Assembly: GCA_023079485.1 (NCBI GenBank)
Contig: CM041090.1
Coordinates: forward strand, 8,926,519-8,990,518
DNA: 64,000 bases
Reading direction: 5' to 3'
Origin: Archilochus colubris
Lineage: Eukaryota > Chordata > Aves > Apodiformes > Trochilidae
The position numbers and the translations under genes are program-made. Every line of letters starts with the position of its first letter. The stretch's first letter is position 1. The notes below the pieces were generated by a model. The model did not search any database. It was not told the DNA's origin and was given only the letters and a program-made list of their open reading frames with translations. Positions 1-12,400 of this stretch are shown here, one piece after another.

Positions 1-1464
1 CTCCCCCTGGACTCCTGGCTCAGGAGAAGGGAGTCTCCTCATAACTCAGCAATCAAAGGATTCTTTGACATGTTTGAGTCTCTGTGCTGAGATCCCTGCT
101 CTGTGACACCAGGAGTGTTTAGAAACTCCAGCTTTGTGAGGTTGAAGTGTCAGGTCAGGTTGAGACATGATTAGCAAAGTTTACCAAGAGCATGTCTGAT
201 CTCAGAGTGCCTGTGGAACAACCAAAATATTGCATCTGACGTACCCGTGTACACAGGACACTGGGAGGGGGAGAGCCTGATTGCATAAAGGGGGAAAGGG
301 GGACTTTGCAGACTCCTGTGCCTGTGACTCAGAGCAGATACTTTCCAAATGTCTGGGCCTTATTCTTTTAGAAAGAAAAAAATGCAAAGCATTTTCCTTT
401 TATAAGTCCAAAGGAACATTTCACAATAATTTTTTTTTTTTTTTTTTAGCCAAGTCACACTCATATTTTTAATGTGGCTCTGAGCTCCTGATGACGAGCC
501 TAATCCAACTCTTACTGAAGTAAAAGGAAATCTTTGTCTTGAACAGAAATTGATGCAGCTCAGGAAATGCAAAATTCTTGAATGGGGTATATTATTAAAA
601 GGACTTCTGTGCTTTATTTATCAATAACTTTCTTGCATTTTTCTTCATGGTAGTTCTTTCTGTGTGCCTTTTTTATAAGAATCCTTTAGTTCTTTTCTGT
701 TCTTTAATTGCTAACTAGGATTTTAAACATTGAGGGAATTATGAGAAACTTATTCCTAAAGTAAGTAAAGTAAATTTGGTATCTTTATCCACACATATGT
801 TACTTATCTAAGACAATGATGTCCTGAAATTCCTTGTAGTGCTTGTACTGCAAAAAATACCTGAAATTATAGGCAGAAATGGAGATTCACCCCAATAAAA
901 AAAAAAAAAAAATCTATTTGTTTAAGGAGACAGCTGTGCAGCAGTTATTGTTGGGTGAGCCTTTTTAAAACCACTGTAATGAAAGGGTACTGTGGAGTAA
1001 CAGAGCATCTTTAAGTATTTGTTAGTAATATCATCAGAGTCTTCTACCTCTGAGTTACTGCAGTCAGTAGAGCCAAAGCTCCATCACCATTTTCTGCTTA
1101 CTCATGCTCTAAGGTGATCAGAGGTTGGCATCTTCAGAAGTTACAGCCTCCATCATGTACTGATGTTTTGAAAAGGGAAAATGAATGACCTATTTCTTCT
1201 TTTAAATTGAGTGCAAGTGGTTTGATGTCTATGAAATGATATGGATTATCATTCCCCTCACATAACCACCTAGCCTTTAAATCAGATAGTGCTCTGATAT
1301 TCCAGTTTATTTTCATTAAGCAATGATATTTTTATACAAACAAAGATATAAAGACATGCTCTATCCTAAATCTTTCCAGAAGAATGGTCCGTGAATTTGG
1401 AGAGTTGAAAATAGGGCATGCCAGATGTAAAAACCCTATTTAGCATGATGTTAGTGTTCACGGA

Positions 1465-1496
1465 CTTAGAATTCCTAAACCTTAGAATTCCTAAAC
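1465..1496. repeat. 16-bp perfect tandem duplication
   Basis: The unit CTTAGAATTCCTAAAC occurs twice head to tail with no mismatch and contains an EcoRI-type GAATTC palindrome. Perfect identity suggests a recent replication-slippage event. No coding or regulatory role is evident. Confidence 0.85.
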
Positions 1497-2118
1497 TTCA
1501 AATTACTTTGAAGTATATTTCTGTGATCATATAATGTTCCTTATGACCTGGACAAGTGTGTTGGAACACCTGGTGAGGTAGCTACAAGTTTTTCAAAGCT
1601 GGCAAAGAGCAGCATTGAAAATGTCAGGATGATGTTTCTGCAAAGAGATTTTTTTTCTTTTGGCAATTCTTCCCACTGAGCTGAGGTTGTTTGCTTCAGC
1701 TCTGTGCAGTGGGTAAGAGAATGCCCTTCTCAAACATCTTGACAAGTAATACATCTATTTTGTCTTTGCTTTCTTTATCTCACTTCCACCAAAACCAAAT
1801 GTAGGAAGCTGTACACAATGCTGGATATATCCCCAACAGCTACTGGTATTTCAGAAGAAGCTTTTAGTTAAAGACAATATCATCTAGGCCAAAAGTTCAG
1901 TTTGCCTTTTCTTTAAATAAAAATAAACTAAAAAAATTTGAAAAGCATTATGTGCTCTGGCCCAAACTAACAAAAACTAAGCAATTTCAAGATAAGGATG
2001 ATTAAATCAGAGCAATTTATTTCATGCTGATCAGAAGCACACAGGGGGATCACTAGGCAGGCAGAATTAACTCTGAATTGAGGGCTAGAGCTTTGCTTTT
2101 CTCTTAAAAGTCTCTCTC

Positions 2119-2143
2119 TTTTTTTTTTTTTTTTTTTTTTTTT
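2119..2143. repeat. Poly(T) tract, 25 bp
   Basis: An uninterrupted run of 25 T follows a short CT-repeat (TCTCTCTC). On the minus strand it would be a poly(A) stretch, so I checked for a retrocopy. The minus-strand sequence just upstream has no AATAAA signal and no recognisable open frame, so a plain homopolymer is the simplest reading. Confidence 0.8.
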
Positions 2144-5100
2144 AGTTTAGTTTTAATTTGATATTCTTGTAATCTTGAGATCCAGAACTCTTGATGTGCA
2201 GGCTGTGGTGTGGGTTGCTCTTAAGTCCAAAATGCCTTAAGACAGAATCCCTACATCCTGATCTCATACAATGACATTGCAACCTTGGCATCACTGTAAA
2301 TTTTATTTTTATCTGGATGGTACTCTCACTATGGAGGTGACTGTGGCTATGACCCAAGGATTTCTTCTAGTATTAGCACTGGAGTCATCATAATATCTTC
2401 AAAATGTTTTGTATAAAGGAGAGAAGAAGCACCCCAGGTGTTCTATGCCACACCTGCTTGCAAAAAGAAGAAAAACAAAACAAAGAAGGACTAACATCTG
2501 TTTTTTCAACTCCATCTGTCACTGTTCTTTGCTTCTGCTTTCTTCTTCTCAGAGATGAGGCCATGAAAGCCAGAATGATCCTGTGATTGCTGTGTTCACA
2601 ACCACTTGACAGCAAGTTACATAGAGCCAGATTTTAATACTATTTATATGCCAGCCTGCTTTTTAATATCTAACTAGTTATGAATTGTCTTTTTTTTTTT
2701 TTTCCTTCTTCATATGCCTCAGTTTTTCTGTAAAATGCTGGTAAGTATATTTCATGACAACAGAGCAGCGAAGCAGAAACTATGAAAAGCAACTTTTAAC
2801 AAAATAGATAATCTCTGTTTCCACATTTTGTACTTCACCTTGTTCTGGAATGAAAAATTTATCAAAATAATGCTTCATTCTAGTGCTAAGTTTTCATCTC
2901 ATTACTTAGAGTCTCTGTTGGATTTTAAAGAATTTCAAACTAAATTTGTTAAACGTTTTCCCTCAGGAAAAACTGAATACAGTTTTCAGGGTTTAATCCA
3001 TTACTTTGCATTGCTATTATTAAATATCTTGAGGGTACTTTGCTCTCTTAAATGCATGTTTATTTTCATACACTGATATCACAGAAGAGCTTATCTTTAA
3101 TAATATTTTATTAGCCTATCTGTTTTATAATTTTTAATATGCAATATGTCTAATTAATTTTAAAGTGGTGGCTCTTTCACCCCTTTGAACTGGTTAGTTT
3201 ACGTGAAAAAGACAGAATTTTATTAAGGTCTTAGACCCATCCTACCCCCGCTAATTTTAGTTGGGAGGATAACTCCTCAGCTCTGAAAACTCAGACTCTT
3301 TGGGCCTTCTTTAAATTCAGTTGAAGTCCATACTTAACTGAGCACTGAAACTAGAGGTTTTAGTGCTTATCCTGCAAGAATTTAAGTGAAGTCAGATTAT
3401 CCCAGCCTGTCGTAAATATTTATCTTTCTAATTTTGATTTTTTTTTTTTAATTTGACTGCTATTCCATCTGCTTTTCAAACTGACCTTGGTAAGAAGTGT
3501 GAGCAAAAAATAGTGAGTGTGAGTTTGCTTTAATATCTGTATATTAAGCACATTTCTCCTAGCTCATCTTCCTCCTTCTCTTCTCATTGCACTACTTCCC
3601 CTGCAATGTCTCATGATCATTTAAGAGTATTTTGTGTCTATTTTTCTTCTTTGTAGAGAAACAAATATCTTCACACTCTGCTTTCTCTACACTGTGCTGA
3701 ACTACCATATTTGAAGAGCGTTTTTCTAATAAATCACGGCCCTTTATATGATGATTGCCTGAATCAATATTATATTTTGAAAGGAAGTTTCTTCTTAGTG
3801 CTGTTATTAAAATTATGATTATTTTTTATTCTAGAGTCTTTGGAAAGAATAAATGTTAGCATGGCCATTATATTTGATGAATCTTATCATGCTGACACAA
3901 TTTTTTGCCAATTTTCATTAGACTAAGAAGACTAAAGTTCTGGTACTGCTGAATTTTTTGTATGTTTTCCAGGGCAAAGTATTTAATTAGAAGTATTTTT
4001 CTTTACCTTGGGCTATTTTGACTAGGGGATTTATTGCTGCCAAATTCCTTGCTTTGAGCTGTCATTATGCTCAGAACTTGAAACCTGAACATGTTTTTGT
4101 CAATCTGGAACAAATAGACACTAACTCATTCCCTACATTTTTTAAAAAATGTCTCTAGCCCCGTTAGTGTACAAGTAGGAGTTTTGCTGTTCCTTCACTA
4201 ATTGTTTTACTTAAGATTGTGCCATAACTGTTTGGCAAATCCATTATATTAATTTCTCTTGGTCTTTAATCTTTCTCTTTTTCTCACGATGTTGTGTCAT
4301 AGAGCTTTCAGGATCCATGTCTTTTAGAAATGCCTTAAAACATATTCTTTTACGCTAATTCTTTCTTTGTTCCATGGTTTGTAATTTTACATTTACAGGT
4401 AAAATAAAACTGGCAAGCACGAATTTCCTAATGATGACATCCCTTTTCTACGCTGAATTCCAAGATTTATACCTCAAATACAGATTTTAAAAAGTGTGAA
4501 CTATACATGTATTCCATTCCCCAGCTAGATAAGTACATTTACTGTATAGCTTTTTCTATATGTACCTGTATTATGTGACAGGAGTGTTTACGACAAGACT
4601 GAGTTAGACTAGAATCAGGTTTAGAACCACAGGTATTTATCCAAGAACTTTGAACTGCCAAAAAAATTCACTAGACAAAATCTCATTAATAGTTGCCACA
4701 TCTTTTTTTTAGTTCAGAATGTGGAAAAAAGGCTTGTCATTTCAACTATTATTACTAAGGGTTGTTTTCTAATGGGCTGCAACTCCTGGATGAAAAATAG
4801 CCTCAGTGAAACCAAAGAGAATTTGTTTTCATGTGAAGTAATTGTTATAAATTTCTAATGTAGCAAACTCTAATAGAAAACTCAGTTTTCTTCTTCTCAG
4901 ATTGGAAAACCAGAACCTTGTTGTCATTTACACTTGAATGCCTTTGTATTACCCAAGAGTCTAGATGGCTCTGAGTATGGATAGGAAGAAAGGCTTCTGG
5001 AGGTTGTAAAGAATATTAATACTCTGCAAAGCAAGTTTTAAAATTAGAATTGTATTTTTTTAATACAAAATGAGCATTGAAATAAGTGAAAAAGCCCCTG

Positions 5101-6556
5101 TGCTTAGCTGAAAGCTGTAACTCATTTAAGAGCAATGAAACTTTGAGTCACAACCTAATATATACCTAATCAGGGAGAACATAAGTTAAGTCAAGGACTC
5201 TTAAAAAACTCTTTAGTTTCACCTTGTCAAAGCACTAGAGTATTTAGCTTTTTTAAAAACCCAAGGAACTGCTTAGATTATCTGTATTCTGGAGGTGAAT
5301 GTCCAAGCCGAAGGACCCAAAGAAGCAAAACAAAAACCTGACTGATAAATGAGGTAACTAAAATAGAAGCCCACTAAAAAAGCTTTTCTGTTAAAAAAGA
5401 TACAATCATAATTTCTCTGACATCCAATGACTTGATTTTTTCCTCATAATCTAAACCTCCTTTTTCTCTGTCACAAAGTGGCACCATAGACCCCTAGATC
5501 CTCAAGACTGAAGATTGCCCAGTGTTGATAACAGGCTAGGATTATTTTCTGAGAGAAATTTGTATTTAGGGGGAAAGTAGAAAGCATTTTTGTGGCATGC
5601 TGATGTTTGGAAAACAACGTTTGTTTAGAATTGCTCAGAGGACTGGAATGTCAGAATTACTCTGAGAGAAAATGGATTTGTTGGCAGAAGGCAGAGTGGT
5701 TAAAGCAGTGTGGTAAGTGCAGTTTGTGAGCTGGCTTTTTGATTTCCCCTGTAGCCAGCATTAGCACACCTGTGGCTCTGGTCAGTGTGCAGCAATCTGT
5801 AGCTGTCTACATAAGCTGTAGAATTTCAAGCTATACATTTAAATGTACATTCTCATAGCCAGCAGCCAGACATGAAACTCCTCTAACACTCTCAGCGTAT
5901 CTACAGAAGCCTAAAAAAGACAAAAACTTAAAATGTGGCTAGCAGAAAATTTGAATTGTCAATAAAGCTGATCTGGGGAATGCTTTTTCAAACTATTTTT
6001 TCCAGCTTCTTGCTCCTGAAGAAAAACTGTGGTTTTTGAAATGAATGATATACAAGGTGGCTCTAGATTAAACAATGCTGAAAATTCCAGCCTACAGGAT
6101 TCTTGGTGGGGCTTCAGTGAATGATCTTATTGGAAATAGATTAGTTCCATACACCTAAAATTGGAAATAGGAAGAGTAATACTAAGTGCAACCAGATTGT
6201 GAAAGTAAAAATCCAACCACAGTTATATAAGGGCAGCACTGGACAAGTGTAATTTGTTTTTTCACTTACGAGTCCAAACAAATCTTCAGCTGTTTCAGAA
6301 TAAATCTTGGGCTTTCAAATCAGAAATATGTTGATAAGGGGAGAAGACTGGGACACTTTGCTCTCTCATAAAATATTCAGATGTTTTCTTCAAGTAGGAT
6401 GTTGTTTTGCATGAAAAGCAAGATTGCTTAAGATCATCTTTGCTTTGTTGTTCCATATCAGACATGAGGAAAGCAATCACATGCGAAAGTTGACAGTAGC
6501 TGAGACTTAACCCATGTTTGATATAGTTAAAACTCCAAGCTGAGCTTTGGTAAGGG

Positions 6557-7143
6557 TCTTTCTTTCTTCTTTCTTTTTTCTTTTTTCTCTTTTTTCTTTT
6601 TTCTTTTTTCTTTTTTCTTTTTTCTTTTTTCTTTTTTCTCTTTTCTCTTTTCTCTTTTCTCTTTTCTCTTTTCTCTTTTCTCTTTTCTCTTTTCTTTTCT
6701 TTTTTTTCTTTTCTTTTTTCTTTTTTCTTTTTTCTTTTTTCTTTTTTCTTTTTTCTTTTTTCTTTTTTCTTTTTTCTTTTTTCTTTTTTCTTTTTTCTTT
6801 TTTCTTTTTTCTTTTTCTTTTTTCTCTTTTCTCTTTTCTCTTTTCTCTTTTCTCTTTTCTCTTTTCTCTTCTTTTTTTATCTTTTCTCTTTTCTTTTCTC
6901 TCTTTTCTTTTTTCTTCTTTCTTCTTTCTTCTTTCTTCTTTCTTCTTTCTTCTTTCTTCTTTCTTCTTTCTTCTTTCTTCTTTCTTCTTTCTTCTTTCTT
7001 CTTTCTTCTTTCTTCTTTCTTCTTTCTTCTTTCTTCTTTCTTCTTTTTTCTTTCTTCTTTCTTCTTTCTTCTTTCTTCTTTTTTCCTTCTTCTTTCTTCT
7101 TTCTTCTTTCTTTTTTCTTTCTTCTTTTTTCTTTTTTCTTTTT
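6557..7143. repeat. Compound heptanucleotide polypyrimidine array
   Basis: All but one of these 587 bases are pyrimidines on the plus strand; the exception is an A at 6879. The array is built from three variants of a 7-bp unit in homogenised blocks: CTTTTTT (about 6573-6637), CTCTTTT (about 6638-6693), CTTTTTT again (about 6713-6823), CTCTTTT again (about 6824-6869), then mainly CTTCTTT (about 6914-7143) with scattered C-to-T changes. The order A-B-A-B-C suggests that an A-B segment duplicated as a block as well as unit by unit. Because 7 is not a multiple of 3 and no unit makes a stop codon, several frames stay open on both strands and give spurious Lys/Arg/Glu-rich or Phe/Leu/Ser-rich frames of more than 200 codons. 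These are not genes. Homopurine-homopyrimidine DNA of this kind can form intramolecular triplexes. Array length is probably polymorphic and hard to assemble correctly. Confidence 0.95.
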
Positions 7144-9159
7144 GAACATCTGTTCATGTTTTTATGTGGAAAATTTGTAAGACCTGGAAGGAAAAAAAGA
7201 GGAGATTATTTTAAAAATTAAAAAAAATATTTTCACATATTTTTCAACTTGATTGAATCTCAGACTCAGGATAGTATTCAGGGAATTTGATAATTCTTTG
7301 GGAGAAGCAAGAGTAAGTTTTACATTGACTCTTAGAAAATGAAAAAAAAAGACCTCCAACTTTTGTCAGATTCCTCTGTTATGTTAACCAGTATCTGCTA
7401 CTCAGAGGAGATTGATGAATGTTGCAGAACATGATTGTACCCATCTGGAGCTTTGGGGATGCTCAACTCTTGTTTGTTCACATGCTAAAACCTTATCTGT
7501 GTCAACTTCTTTGCCAATGCTTTCTCTATACAGCAGCTTTTCTCAAACAACATGATACAACCAGACTGCATCATTTTCTTGTCTCTGTTTACTTAGTTTT
7601 TTCAGTAGGTGATGGAGACAAACAGGCATGTGTGTGGCACACAGTAATAAAAAGAAGCTAATGATTCAATATGAAAACTCTTGTGAAGCAAAGTGGTGTT
7701 CAGGCTATTGTACACCTAAGAGCTTCCTGGCTCTTGAATGCCTATTTCTAAGCACACTTCTTTCATTATTTCTAAATAACAGCTTGGATCAAGCCCTTCT
7801 TAACTTTTGAAGGCTTTGGAGTCATGGTGAAGTCAGTATTTTCACTTCTGGGATAGAAACTCATAAAAGTTATTTGAACTTCTCTCCAAAGGACATTTGA
7901 GAATTTGTTTGTAGAAGTGAAAGATTTTCTTTTATATCACAACAAAGAAATGTATCTTTGCTCCAATGACTAATGAGAGATCTCACTACCCAGGACAACA
8001 AATTTACAAACTGAGCAAAGACAAGGAGGCTGCTGCAACCCTAGACAGCTGCCTTCAGAAGGAAATTTTTGTTTTGTAGGTGAAACCTGTTAGAAACTTA
8101 ACTGATTTATGCTTCTTTGTAAAATTACATATGACATTTACAACGTGGAGTATAATTGGAGTGCAATTTAGAATTGGAAGTTTAATTCATCTAAATTTGA
8201 TCTGAAGTGGAAAAGATGTTCAATCAGAAAAGGCTGAAGAGGCAGAACTCTTTTATAAAGTTCTCCCCTGTGTATTTCTGTATTCTACAGAGCAGATCTC
8301 AAGTACAGCTTCAAATGAAAGCATTTTCAGCATTAAAAAAAAATGCTTTAGCAAAATAAAGCAATAAATTGCTGAGAAACGGCTATGAAAGCTCAAATGG
8401 GGATTCTAACTCCTGATGGTAGCTGGAATCAGTTTGCTGCAATACTATTATTAAAATGAAAGAAATAAAATATCAAACAAGTAAGAATTTGACTGAAGTT
8501 TAAACACAGAAATAAAAGTAGATATCATGAGTAAATAAAGGACAATTTTGGATTATCACAAATATTAAGTAGAATTAACAAAGTATATTGAATAAATCAG
8601 TGGCAAGAAACTGGCAAGATTTTATTAATCTCCTACTTCATCCATTAGGATGTGGATAGAGGACCAAAATTCCTTCATTGATGGTACCCGATGTCAGGGA
8701 TTGATTTTTATTACTATTTTAGCTAACTCTAAAAATAAATTCTTCTATAAATACACTTTGTTCTGATTCTCCTCCAGGAGAGAGATACTCTTGAAGGCCA
8801 AGGAAGTATTTGATACTGCATGGCTGCTGTTCATAGACAATGAAAATAAATGACAATAATCTTCCACCAAGAAAAAACCCCAGAGGTAATAATACAGAGG
8901 GCAATAGTACTGCTGACATTGGTGCATTCTTGTAGCAGCAACTGATAAATGGAAAGAGGCTGTGTTTGTATAGAGAGAAGTGGCACAGAGATGAGCCATG
9001 GTTACTGTAAAAGCTGAGCAAATGCCACTGAAACAAGGCCTTGGCCAAGAGAATGCATGAAGGTATTGACAAAGTGGATTTAGCAGTACTGAAAGAAATT
9101 GATGGATCATCCAGTACCAGAACTTTTCAGGTGCCTATAGAAAAAGAAAGGAACTGGTG
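7144..9159. other. Unannotated AT-rich DNA
   Basis: No transposon or gene is recognised. Two overlapping minus-strand open frames of about 120 codons lie between 8719 and 9110. They are treated as chance frames and discussed among the rejected items. Confidence 0.55.
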
Positions 9160-9169
9160 GTTGTATGGT

Positions 9170-9425
9170 AGCTCTCACGGTGCTGGTCCCCATGAGCTGG
9201 GAGCCACAGAGCATCCCCATGGGGACAGAGGTGTCCTACTGCTCCAGCCAGGAGTGGGACAGCCCCAGCCCCATGCATTGAACAGTGCCATGGGGGGGCA
9301 GGGATGAGCCAAGGATGAGCCAGGACATCAGCCTGAGGCGGGGGTGAGGTCTCCAGCAGTGAGCTATGTGCTGCCAGGCTGGGGCATGTCTGGGACATGT
9401 GGAGCTGCAGTTTTGGGACAACCCA
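9170..9425. other. GC-rich, CpG-poor island of unknown origin
   Basis: A hand count over 9181-9420 gives about 63% G+C (151 of 240 bases), in sharp contrast with its AT-rich surroundings. CpG dinucleotides are almost absent (one near 9178 and one near 9339), so it is not a classical CpG island. It contains short internal duplications (GGATGAGCC twice near 9302-9320) and mirror-like CCCCATGGGG sequences. The contrast with the flanks suggests a degraded inserted element or an old GC-rich exon, but I cannot match it to a family. Confidence 0.5.
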
Positions 9426-12400
9426 GCCCATAATTGAGCCTTTATGTTAACAACTTTGCAAAGGTTAAGAACTCATTAATTCTCTTTCTTTTTAATGGAA
9501 CTATTTAGAAGTGAGAACACAGAATGTGGAATTCACAGATTACTCCATCCCTCTGTCTCTGGGTGAATGCAGGAGTGTGCTTCAAGTTCTTTGTCTGTAA
9601 GTGGTTGTAAGAGTCCTCACAGGACTATCTCTCTAATGATATTTCATACCATGTGTTTGGTACAAAACATGGAACATGTACTCCAGTGCAGTCAAAAGCT
9701 TTCTGTTTGAAAGTCACATTTTAGAGCTGAAGTCTTTAAACAAATGCCTCATGGATAAAAAGTGCAGATCAATTTAAAACCAATTTTATAATATATCAAC
9801 ATGATAGGTGGCTAGACAGATATGTGTAGAACACTGCACATAGTGTTCTGGCTGAATGGCTTCCATAATATCAAAAAAAATCAAAAATACTGCATTGCAG
9901 GAGTGATGTTTATACCAGGTACAAGAATTTCTTCCATAGATGTTATTTTTTTCACCTACTGAAAATGCTGAAATACTCATTTTGTCTTTTCTGTGTTGAT
10001 GACACTAGAATGTTTTGAAGTTTAATGTACAGAAAACTGTACTGGGTTTAATGGTACCTCTAAATATAGTAATATGTTCTTCCCTTGTGCAATGCTTACT
10101 TTGCAGTGATGGTGCACAGAAAACCCCTCTCCATTTATTATTTTTGACACACATCTTGTTGGACTTGCTAGAATGATTTTTTTTCAGCTAAAAAAACCTC
10201 CTGGCTTATAGATATTTGTATTATTTAGTAATAGTTAATACTTTTCTTTGGTAAATAAATCCTTGTCTCTGAGATTACTTTTTCCTAACTCTTTGCAGAG
10301 CATTATGACGTGCTAAAACCACAGATTGTTTGAATGTCCAGCAGAAGTGCCTGTGGTTAAAGGTTACTTATTTTCTAGCAGATAGAGGTCACTTGATTCC
10401 TATAAATATTATAAACATGTTGTTAGTATCTGCTTGAAAGCATAACCTTTTCAGTATTTTGTATTTTCTTGACACTTTCAAGCATTTGGTCATTTTATTT
10501 ATAAGTGGTTTTTTTCTTTTTCTTTTTCTTTCTTTTCTGGGAAATATAAAGGTAATGTAAGTTGCTGCTCACAAGGCCCTGAAAGATTAACATTTCAGCT
10601 TCCTGTTGTTCATTAATGACTCTCACAGTATGGTCTCTCATCCATCTGTGTCTGAACAACTACACATGTGCAGGATATCTCATGTTCAGGGACCAATATG
10701 ACACTTGCCAAGGTGAGGGAATACCAGTATTTAGCTTCAGTCTCTTTGTGTGTGAGCTTATGCACATTATTTTTAAGCTTAAGAAGGAGGCTGTTGTCTC
10801 CAGAAGCTTTCTGTCTCGTTCACAGTAAAACCTAAGTGGCCTTCATTTGACAAGGAGATATTTTAAATTTTGCTGCTTATATTGCAGTTGAATGAATGGC
10901 CTCATGTTATTCTGGTATATGCTACTGAAATCCTGTTCTGTCTACTGAGTAGTTTTTTCCAGAGTGCATTTCTTCTGATGTCCACAACTGCAGTCCTGGA
11001 GTGCCTCATAATTTTTCACCATATCTCGGTAAGAGCAGAGGAAGGGGATTATAGGAGAAAGGAAACTGAAATACAGAAGCATTAAGATCAGAAACTCCCA
11101 CTCAGTTTGGCTGCAGTGTATGAGAACGTGGCATGTGCTTTCATTTCTCCTACAGGTGGACATAGTCCTCATCCAACAGGGACTGGTGAAAGTGATTTCT
11201 TTGTAAAACAGTGTAGAAATAAAGAAATATCACACAAAACCTTGTTTACATTTAGGCCAGATGTGGGGATAAACTATAGCAGTTGTTCTACCATCTGATG
11301 GCTCCTTCCCAGGCAAGCAGTTCTGTGGATAAAAGATACCAAAACTACTGTAAGCATGTGAGCACTTTAGGAGGTGGCTGGAAAGAGAAGGAAGTTTTAG
11401 GTGCCCTGCTTTTACCAATCATGTGATGTGACAGCCTTCTCTGAGATGTTATTCACTGTTTCTTTCACTGCCAGTCCTCTTAGTCATGTGTGCATGCTTG
11501 GCTTTCAGTGATGGAGGTCAAGGGCAAAGTGCCATGCAACAGTTTGATTTAGTGGCTCCTAAAACACACTTCTGTTGATGAAGTATCCAGTGTAATGCTG
11601 TCCTTTGCCACTTTATAGAGTAATAAAAAAAATAATTAAAAGCTCTTAAAATTTGGAAGAGACAGTCAGACATGAATGTTTGGCAAGCGTTTCCTAGATC
11701 AATCAGTTAGGCAACCAGACTACTTAATTTTGTTTCCAAGGGATTGTTGTTTTGTTTTGTGTTTTTGTAAAGTGCTGCTGAAATCTCCCAGATTAACAGC
11801 AGATTTAGGAACTGAATTTCTTTATTATTGAGCATACATAGCACCATTCAAGACCCAACAATATTTTTTTCTTTATTGGACTCTACTACTGTTTAAGAAA
11901 CTGCCCACAGTTTGACAAGCTTGAGGCACTGACCTCTTGGGCATGAAATAAATAAATAAACTATTGCTAAGGTTACCAAACACTGTATTTGAGTAAACAG
12001 ATCCTTCCACCAGCCGTAGTTCACACAGACATTAAAAGAAGCAGTATTGCTCAAATCATGTGAGTACTTGATAATCATGCATTCCTGTTTCAAGTTAAGT
12101 GCTGTGATCAACAGCTTTCTGGATTGCATATTTTCACCTATTAATGTTCTAGTAATAAATTAAAGTCTGGAAAATTGGTCTGTTTAAGATTAAACTATTG
12201 CCCAATACTTACATAGGGAAACAATATAAATCACAAAATACCTTATTTTCTAAAATGAGGCCTTGGCATATACAGGCATCCGGCTTCTTTGGGGATGAAT
12301 CACACACAGAATCTGAAGTGCTCACTTCTATAGTGACTCATTTCTAATGTACTTCTTGGTTATACCTCAGCTCATGAAACAATCAAACTCAACAACACAG

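Larger units (their letters stand above)
1..6556. other. Unannotated AT-rich intergenic or intronic DNA
   Basis: I see no gene or recognisable transposon here. Open frames are at most about 80 codons and lack splice or codon features that would make them credible. The stretch holds homopolymer tracts: T18 at 430-447, A16 at 897-912, T25 at 2119-2143 and T14 at 2690-2703. It also holds a 16-bp tandem duplication at 1465-1496. Ancient repeats or conserved noncoding elements could be present without being visible by eye. Confidence 0.6.

Noticed and set aside
2119..2143. T25 as the poly(A) tail of a minus-strand processed pseudogene
   Set aside because: No polyadenylation signal or gene-like body precedes the tail on the minus strand, and no target-site duplication was found by eye.
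6507..7221. Open frames of 216-224 codons on both strands (Lys/Arg/Glu-rich or Phe/Leu/Ser-rich)
   Set aside because: They are produced by the 7-bp repeat, which lacks stop codons in any frame. The frames open on both strands at once and have no unique protein sequence.
8719..9134. Two overlapping minus-strand frames of about 120 codons, one preceded by a pyrimidine-rich CTATAG acceptor-like site and followed by a possible AATAAA
   Set aside because: One or two frames of this length are expected by chance in 64 kb of such composition. Two frames overlap in the same place, and the peptides are rich in Cys, His, Tyr and Ser without any recognisable domain. Transcript data could reopen this.
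9041..9307. 88-codon plus-strand frame running into the GC-rich island
   Set aside because: It straddles the sharp composition boundary, has no homology I recognise, and the GC-rich half reads as arbitrary Gly/His/Pro codons.
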